Program-made: the position numbers and the translations under genes
Shown here: positions 6,956-8,252 of the stretch, piece after piece
Layout of the letters: every line of letters starts with the position of its first letter
Numbering within the stretch: position 1 is the first letter of the stretch
Notes under the pieces: generated by a model
The model's database searches: none
What the model was told of the DNA's origin: nothing
Seen by the model: the letters and a program-made list of their open reading frames with translations, nothing else
Origin: an uncultured Tabrizicola sp.
Lineage (GTDB): Bacteria; Pseudomonadota; Alphaproteobacteria; Rhodobacterales; Rhodobacteraceae
Length of the DNA stretch: 8,252 nt
Direction: 5' to 3'
Assembly: GCA_937858255.1 (NCBI GenBank)
Contig: CALLZQ010000466.1
Span: 1-8,252 of the forward strand

Positions 6956-8215
6956 TCAGAGCGGGACCGGCAGATCATCCCGGTCCAGATCGCGGATGGC
7001 GGTGGGAGTATCCTGTGCCTTCGCCAAGGTCCAGCCGATACGGGTCTCGATCTCGGCGGCAAGGCCCGAAAGCACGATCTGTTTTGTCGCACGCGGGCGC
7101 AGACGGCCCTTTTCCAGATAGACCGAGGGTTCCAGCGACAGCCGTGTGCGCCCATCGTGGCGAAATACCCAGATCTCACCCGATTTCAGCGCAACCGAGA
7201 CGGCGGTCCCGCCCATGTCCAGCGCCGCATCGGCATCGGGGTGGATGTGAAAGCGGATGGTAAAGGGGACGCCCTTTAACCCGGTCGCGGTCAGCACCTG
7301 TTCGAATCGCGCCCGCCCCTTGGGGTTCAGCGATACCAGCCGATCCTCACCCGCAACATGGCGCCCGTCGCCCGACAGAACGATGTCCCGCCCATGACTG
7401 AGTCCATGGGTCAGCGCCCAGCCGTCATGGGCCAGATGCAGGCCATGGCCGGTTTCCGTATCCATCTGGCGCTGGGTCAGGACATGGGCCCGCTCGGCCA
7501 AAACGTCGGTACCGGCCTTGCCAAAACGCGATGACGACACCCCTTCGATCGCCAGCGTCGAATGCGAGGGCGTGGCCCGCCCCGCCCGCCGCCATTCGGT
7601 GCCAAAGGGTGCACCCGAGCCACAATTGACAATCAGCGGCCGGCGCCCCGACGTCACCTCAAACGCAAGGGTCGAGGCATGGGCGGATTTGCCCGCATCG
7701 CCCCCCGGCGGGTCGGCGGCATCAATGATCAGGGTCGTGCGCCCGCCCGACAGGCGGATGAAGCCCATCGCCGCCCCCTGCGGCGCCAGCGTCCGCACCC
7801 CGGCACTGGCAAGCGCATGGTCCAGCCGCCCCTCCAGCCCGCGGCCGCCCCCATGGAACCGCGCCAACCCGCCGTCGGAATGCCGCAGCGCGCGTAAGGT
7901 CGGGGCGATCCGCTCCATCGCCGCCTGATGCGCCTCGGGCACCGGGTGGCCGGCATCGGTCATTGCCAGCGCCGCCCAGTTTAGCAGGGTAAAGACCTCG
8001 AGCAATTCTTCGGGATTCCGCGTGGCAATCCCGCCCGAGGCGTCGATCTCGCGCCCGGCCTCATCGGCCAGCGCGGCAATCGCCGGCGCGACCAATGCCT
8101 GCATCCCCAACAGCGACAGGCCCGCATAGACAAGGCCGGTCAACGCCTCAAATCGCGGCAGCCCCGGCCCGGCACGGAGCCGGTTCTCGGCCCGATAGCG
8201 GGTCTGGACGGACAC
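6956..8215 (-). CDS. Heparinase II/III family protein, apparently 5'-truncated
   Basis: The 419-residue reading frame matches the heparinase II/III-like family (C-terminal beta-sandwich, PF07940 type). [16 protein letters not shown] (18-33), [20 protein letters not shown] (63-82) and [17 protein letters not shown] (110-126) come from the helical part. HASTLAFE (179-186), [10 protein letters not shown] (216-225) and RFHIHPD (321-327) come from the lyase-like domain, with His residues usual for the family. From memory, rhodobacterial members are about 550-600 residues, so roughly the first 150 are missing here. The only start available is GTG at 8215 with no convincing Shine-Dalgarno. An in-frame TAA at 8225-8227 lies just upstream, and family-like sequence seems to continue beyond it. 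This may be a pseudogene or a sequencing error rather than a genuine start. No signal peptide is visible in this part. Substrate unknown; a polysaccharide lyase role is family-level inference. Confidence 0.8.
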   Translation of the reverse strand: MSVQTRYRAENRLRAGPGLPRFEALTGLVYAGLSLLGMQALVAPAIAALADEAGREIDASGGIATRNPEELLEVFTLLNWAALAMTDAGHPVPEAHQAAMERIAPTLRALRHSDGGLARFHGGGRGLEGRLDHALASAGVRTLAPQGAAMGFIRLSGGRTTLIIDAADPPGGDAGKSAHASTLAFEVTSGRRPLIVNCGSGAPFGTEWRRAGRATPSHSTLAIEGVSSSRFGKAGTDVLAERAHVLTQRQMDTETGHGLHLAHDGWALTHGLSHGRDIVLSGDGRHVAGEDRLVSLNPKGRARFEQVLTATGLKGVPFTIRFHIHPDADAALDMGGTAVSVALKSGEIWVFRHDGRTRLSLEPSVYLEKGRLRPRATKQIVLSGLAAEIETRIGWTLAKAQDTPTAIRDLDRDDLPVPL

Positions 8216-8252
8216 CGTCCCATATTAGGCATCGGGGGCCGCCCGGTCCGCG
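8216..8252 (-). pseudogene. Upstream in-frame remnant of the heparinase-like gene, interrupted by TAA
   Basis: Reading in the same frame as the heparinase-like gene, the edge of the window translates as ADRAAPDA, then a TAA at 8227-8225, then YGT leading into the GTG. The codons before the stop have the same G/C third-position preference as real genes here. The residues also fit what I remember of this protein family just before QTRY (an Asp-Arg-Ala-Ala-x-Asp-Ala-Tyr-like helix). The simplest reading is a TAC or TAT codon turned into TAA. The rest of the N-terminal half would be outside the window. Confidence 0.45.

Overview
This GC-rich window looks chromosomal and alphaproteobacterial, most likely order Rhodobacterales (Paracoccus/Rhodobacter-like). 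The basis is the strong G/C third-position bias, recognisable protein families, and a gene order that I recall from that group; no database search was run. Every supported gene is on the minus strand, so transcription runs from the right edge to the left edge.

In transcription order the genes are: a heparinase II/III family protein that appears 5'-truncated by an in-frame TAA (8215-6956); purH, the bifunctional last enzyme of IMP synthesis (6929-5340); lspA, signal peptidase II (5332-4829); a small DUF3035/BamF-type outer-membrane lipoprotein (4776-4252); two exported M16 zinc-peptidase family proteins joined by an ATGA overlap (4160-2814 and 2817-1507); and mutL (1431 to beyond position 1), cut off by the left edge after 477 codons. 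The spacers are 26, 7, 52, 91, -4 and 75 nt, which suggests one long transcript or two overlapping ones. A weak candidate promoter lies in the 91-nt gap ahead of the M16 pair. No tRNA, rRNA, mobile element, CRISPR array or phage gene was seen.

Functionally, the centre of the window is about the cell envelope. LspA matures lipoproteins, and the next gene encodes a lipoprotein with a clear lipobox that LspA would process. That protein belongs to a family associated with the BAM outer-membrane assembly machine. The M16 pair follows: the first subunit carries the zinc site and the second has lost all four catalytic positions but keeps the Arg/Tyr substrate-binding pair, so together they look like one heterodimeric periplasmic peptidase. 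purH and mutL are housekeeping passengers. This MutL has the endonuclease motif, so it belongs to the methyl-independent (MutH-lacking) type of mismatch repair.

The window is mostly an ordinary housekeeping cluster, and I do not see a new defence or mobile system. The signals worth a second look are the 9-bp hairpin that places the mutL start codon in its loop, the 31-bp-spaced tandem hairpins just upstream of it, the probable nonsense mutation in the heparinase-like gene at the right edge, and the complementary residue loss in the M16 pair.
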